DNA of 6,711 nt, taken from the NCBI GenBank assembly GCA_007127665.1, contig SKYY01000216.1, forward strand, positions 1 through 6,711, written 5' to 3'. Below the pieces are notes generated by a model, which had not been told where the DNA came from, made no database searches, and saw nothing but the letters and a program-made list of their open reading frames with translations. The first letter of the stretch is position 1; every line of letters begins with the position of its first letter. Below, one piece after another: positions 4,566 to 6,711 of this stretch. Source of the DNA: Balneolales bacterium. Lineage in GTDB: Bacteria > Bacteroidota > Rhodothermia > Balneolales > Natronogracilivirgulaceae. The position numbers were made by a program, and so were the translations under genes.

Positions 4566-5621
4566 ATGACCGAAGATTCAGGCCGGCAGGCAGGTTACGT
4601 ATCCACATCTGACACAATTGCATCGGAACTTGGCACACTTACACCAATTGCAGAGTTTCGCGGTTTGCTCATCTATCGTTTTTCCGGGAATGACTGTCCG
4701 GCTGCTCTTTACGAAATAGGACACCTGCGTGAAAAGGGCTTTATGGCCATCGGTGCCGGGACCGGCGCCGAGTGTGATCTGGATGAATATGACACCGGCG
4801 AGAATGCCTATTTCCAGCTCGTCGCCTGGGATCCCGATGAAAAAGAGATGGTGGCCGTCTATCGCTATCAGCCGGGCAGCCGCGGATATGGCGAGAGCGG
4901 ATCCGTCCGGAAACTGCGTACCGCGAATCTGTTTGATTTTTCCGATACATTTCGCGGAGAGCTGATGCCGCGTGCGATCGAACTCGGCCGTTCGGTGGCC
5001 AATCCGACCGCCAAAAAGCATCGCTTCGGTTTCTTTGCCATATGGAAAGGACTGGGAGCCCTGTTGCGAATCTACCCCGAAACCCGCTACTTTTTCGGAA
5101 CGGTTTCGCTTCATACACATATGGACCGTGATGCCGTTCGCTTTATCATCAGCTATCTGCAGAAGCACTATGCCCCGCCGGAGCCCATGCTCCGACCCAA
5201 AAAAGAGATTGCCTATCATGCGGGAGAGGATACAACGGAATCTGGATCCCCGGGTATCGTGATGTCTGATATCCCGGAAGTGGTTATGCCGGTTGAACCG
5301 GATTTGGCTCCACCTCATGATCCGAATGCAAAGGGACAGGATATCCCGGACGCAGTGGCGTCCGGGGACCCCGATACCCCTGAAAAGCGAATCAAGCACC
5401 TCACGGCCCTCATGGAGAAATACGGCGAAACCGTGCCCATGATCCTGAAATCCTACATGAGCCTCACCAACGGTATCTGGTTCGACGGCGCCGTGATCGA
5501 TCATGATTTCTCGGATGCATGCATCATCAGCCTGATCGTACCGCTGGAAAACATCGACCCCGAATTCCGCAGCAAATTCATGAAGGATCAGGAATTTGGT
5601 GACTCCCCGAGTCATCAGTGA
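4566..5621 (+). CDS. GNAT-fold N-acyltransferase, OlsB/GlsB-like (COG3176)
   Basis: A 351-residue cytosolic protein without signal peptide. Residues 35-185 fit the putative-hemolysin/OlsB acyltransferase family: YEIGHLREKGFMAIGAGTG (49-67), DLDEYDTGENAYFQLVAWDP (71-90), VAVYRYQPG (97-105), ELMPRAIELGRSVANP (132-147), and AIWKGLGALLRIYPETRYFFGTVSLH (158-183). Known members move a fatty acyl group from acyl-ACP to the amino group of ornithine (OlsB) or glycine (GlsB of Bacteroides), the first step in making aminolipids. The acceptor here is not known. Residues about 215-275 are a Pro/Asp-rich, low-complexity linker; the last 70 residues (KYGETVPMILKSYMSL, FDGAVIDHDFSDACIISLIVP) resume a conserved-looking fold. 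ATG 4566 follows GGGGGA with seven bases between. No PlsC-type partner (OlsA/GlsA) adjoins it. Confidence 0.85.
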   Translation: MTEDSGRQAGYVSTSDTIASELGTLTPIAEFRGLLIYRFSGNDCPAALYEIGHLREKGFMAIGAGTGAECDLDEYDTGENAYFQLVAWDPDEKEMVAVYRYQPGSRGYGESGSVRKLRTANLFDFSDTFRGELMPRAIELGRSVANPTAKKHRFGFFAIWKGLGALLRIYPETRYFFGTVSLHTHMDRDAVRFIISYLQKHYAPPEPMLRPKKEIAYHAGEDTTESGSPGIVMSDIPEVVMPVEPDLAPPHDPNAKGQDIPDAVASGDPDTPEKRIKHLTALMEKYGETVPMILKSYMSLTNGIWFDGAVIDHDFSDACIISLIVPLENIDPEFRSKFMKDQEFGDSPSHQ

Positions 5622-5635
5622 ATCGGGGAGTCTTT
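5601..5635 (+). terminator. Strong hairpin between convergent genes, overlapping a stop codon
   Basis: GACTCCCCGA (5601-5610) pairs perfectly with TCGGGGAGTC (5623-5632) around a 12-base loop, and TTT follows. The TGA stop of the acyltransferase (5619-5621) is in the loop, so the left arm encodes residues of the protein's tail (DSPS). It sits 16-27 bases before the end of the converging gene and probably terminates both transcripts, although the U-tract is short in plus orientation and absent in minus. Confidence 0.65.
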
Positions 5636-5647
5636 GCTGTACACCTC

Positions 5648-6711
5648 TTACTTCAGCAGCATGACCTGACGAATCTGCGTGGTATGCCCGGTTTCCAGTC
5701 GGACCAGGTACATTCCGCTGGCCAGGCGTGCAGCATCCCACGTGAGTTCGTGTCGCCCGGGATCCATCCGGGTGTCAGCCAGGATGGCGATGCGGCGTCC
5801 CAAAGCGTCAAAGACGCTCACCCGGACCGGGCCCGGCTCATGCAGATCGAACGACAGAACCGTGGACGGATTGAACGGATTGGGATAGTTGGGGTGCAGC
5901 CTGGTTGTCAGTGGAATGTCCCGGTGCAATTCGCGGCCAGGGTCGGCGTCCACCGGCAGGTCCTGGCGGACCAGCTCCCAGCGTTCGGTATCGGGTTGTA
6001 AATCCAGGCCCTCAGGCGTGGACAGCGACGCCCGCTGCAGTCTCAGAACGGGTGCCGTTTCCCAGTCGGTGCGCGCCCGGATGGTCAGCGTGACGAGTTC
6101 CGTGGCTGGAACCGCGACCGTAGCACCGGTATGAGCCCACGCCGCTGACCATGGGCTGTTCTGTGTGACGTAATCTGCCCTTACCGTTTTATGATGTTTC
6201 CCTTGTACTGTTTCATCCTGATGGATGGAACTCCGGACGATTTCGGGTGTAAGACCGTGATGGAATCGGATCAGACGGTCCTGGGCCTGCCATTCCCTCG
6301 CCCAGTCGCCGGGATCAAAGGACACGAGTTCCCACGCATCGGGCGGCAGCTGGTCCAGGGAGAACCGGGTGCTGATGCCAAGCAGCGGGACAGTCTGGTC
6401 GGACCGCAGCACTACACGCACGGTTTCCTGTGCCGGGAGAACGGGCAGTGTTTTTGTTAATATGGTTTTTGAGGCGATTTTTTGCGTGCCTGACGCTACG
6501 GTCTGTCCGAAATTGCGTCCGATGGCCAGCAAGTCACGATATCCGACGCGACCGTCACCGTCCGTGTCGGCATGGGCGGTACTTTCAGGCACCCAGCGGA
6601 CCACCGGTTGCGGGGCCCAGTTGATCCGTTGCGGGATGCGCTCGGGACCGGTCGACATCCAGTAGAAGGCCAGGTTCAGCACGTCGGCTTCCGTCACTGT
6701 CCCCATTCCGC
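5648..6711 (-). CDS. T9SS protein with dockerin-type repeat (partial, N terminus missing)
   Basis: The frame stays open to the window edge (a Gly codon precedes the first visible Met), so the true start lies outside. Numbering from that Met: residues 1-8 end a calcium-loop-like motif, (G)MGTVTEADVL; residues 47-58 are a clear EF-hand/dockerin loop, DTDGDGRVGYRD, with D47, D49, D51 and D58 as ligands, followed by LLAIGRNFG. Residues about 95-232 form a beta-rich region (VRVVLRSDQTVPLLGISTRFS ... ELVTLTIRARTD) that could be a cohesin-like fold, though no residue proves it. Residues 270-352 are a T9SS type A sorting domain: LHPNYPNPFNPSTVLSFDL, then VRVSVFDALGRRIAIL, ASGMYLVRLETG, ending RQVMLLK. 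The protein is probably secreted or on the cell surface; its catalytic or binding part, if any, would be upstream. It converges with the acyltransferase gene. Confidence 0.87.
   Translation of the reverse strand, partial: GMGTVTEADVLNLAFYWMSTGPERIPQRINWAPQPVVRWVPESTAHADTDGDGRVGYRDLLAIGRNFGQTVASGTQKIASKTILTKTLPVLPAQETVRVVLRSDQTVPLLGISTRFSLDQLPPDAWELVSFDPGDWAREWQAQDRLIRFHHGLTPEIVRSSIHQDETVQGKHHKTVRADYVTQNSPWSAAWAHTGATVAVPATELVTLTIRARTDWETAPVLRLQRASLSTPEGLDLQPDTERWELVRQDLPVDADPGRELHRDIPLTTRLHPNYPNPFNPSTVLSFDLHEPGPVRVSVFDALGRRIAILADTRMDPGRHELTWDAARLASGMYLVRLETGHTTQIRQVMLLK

Noticed and set aside
4578..5741. Minus-strand 387-codon frame opposite the acyltransferase
   Set aside because: Longer than the real gene but has no domain. 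The plus strand carries conserved acyltransferase segments, a ribosome site and a terminator.

Overview
The window suggests a Gram-negative bacterium of the Bacteroidota/Balneolota/Rhodothermota side of the FCB group. Two proteins end in a type IX secretion (T9SS) type A sorting domain with the hallmark NYPNPFNPST, an OlsB/GlsB-like N-acyltransferase of the kind common in Bacteroidota is present, and a TAnnTTTG -7 box precedes one gene. Coding DNA is GC-rich. The 1.9-3.2 kb stretch has AT-rich patches and reads as a decayed, repeat-laden island.

Layout. 1-77 (+): last 24 codons of a probable sensor histidine kinase. 104-802 (-): complete calcineurin-like metallophosphoesterase, convergent with the kinase. 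984-1925 (-): YceI-family protein with one N-terminal membrane segment and a repeat-built linker; a 27-bp tandem repeat runs over its stop codon. 1926-2701: no credible gene, but paired direct repeats upstream of the yceI-like gene, terminator-like hairpins, one arm of a 17-bp inverted repeat and a cluster of three hairpins. 2702-2919 (+): broken remnant of a paralogue of the next intact gene. 2956-3037: 41-bp tandem repeat with an AT-rich palindrome, possibly an insertion-sequence end. 3065-3122: an A17 and a T10 run. 3189-4340 (+): secreted T9SS protein with signal peptide and sorting domain. 4566-5621 (+): GNAT-fold N-acyltransferase. 5601-5632: strong hairpin between the convergent genes, carrying the acyltransferase stop codon in its loop. 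5648-6711 (-): T9SS protein with dockerin-type calcium loops, cut by the window edge.

How they fit. These look like independent transcription units, not an operon. Two export their product through the Sec-plus-T9SS route. The acyltransferase would act in aminolipid synthesis at the inner membrane, and the YceI-like protein probably sits anchored with its barrel in the periplasm. I see no defence system, CRISPR array, tRNA or rRNA, and no convincing new multi-gene system. The unusual material is concentrated in the 1.9-3.2 kb island and in the coding minisatellites of the yceI-like gene.
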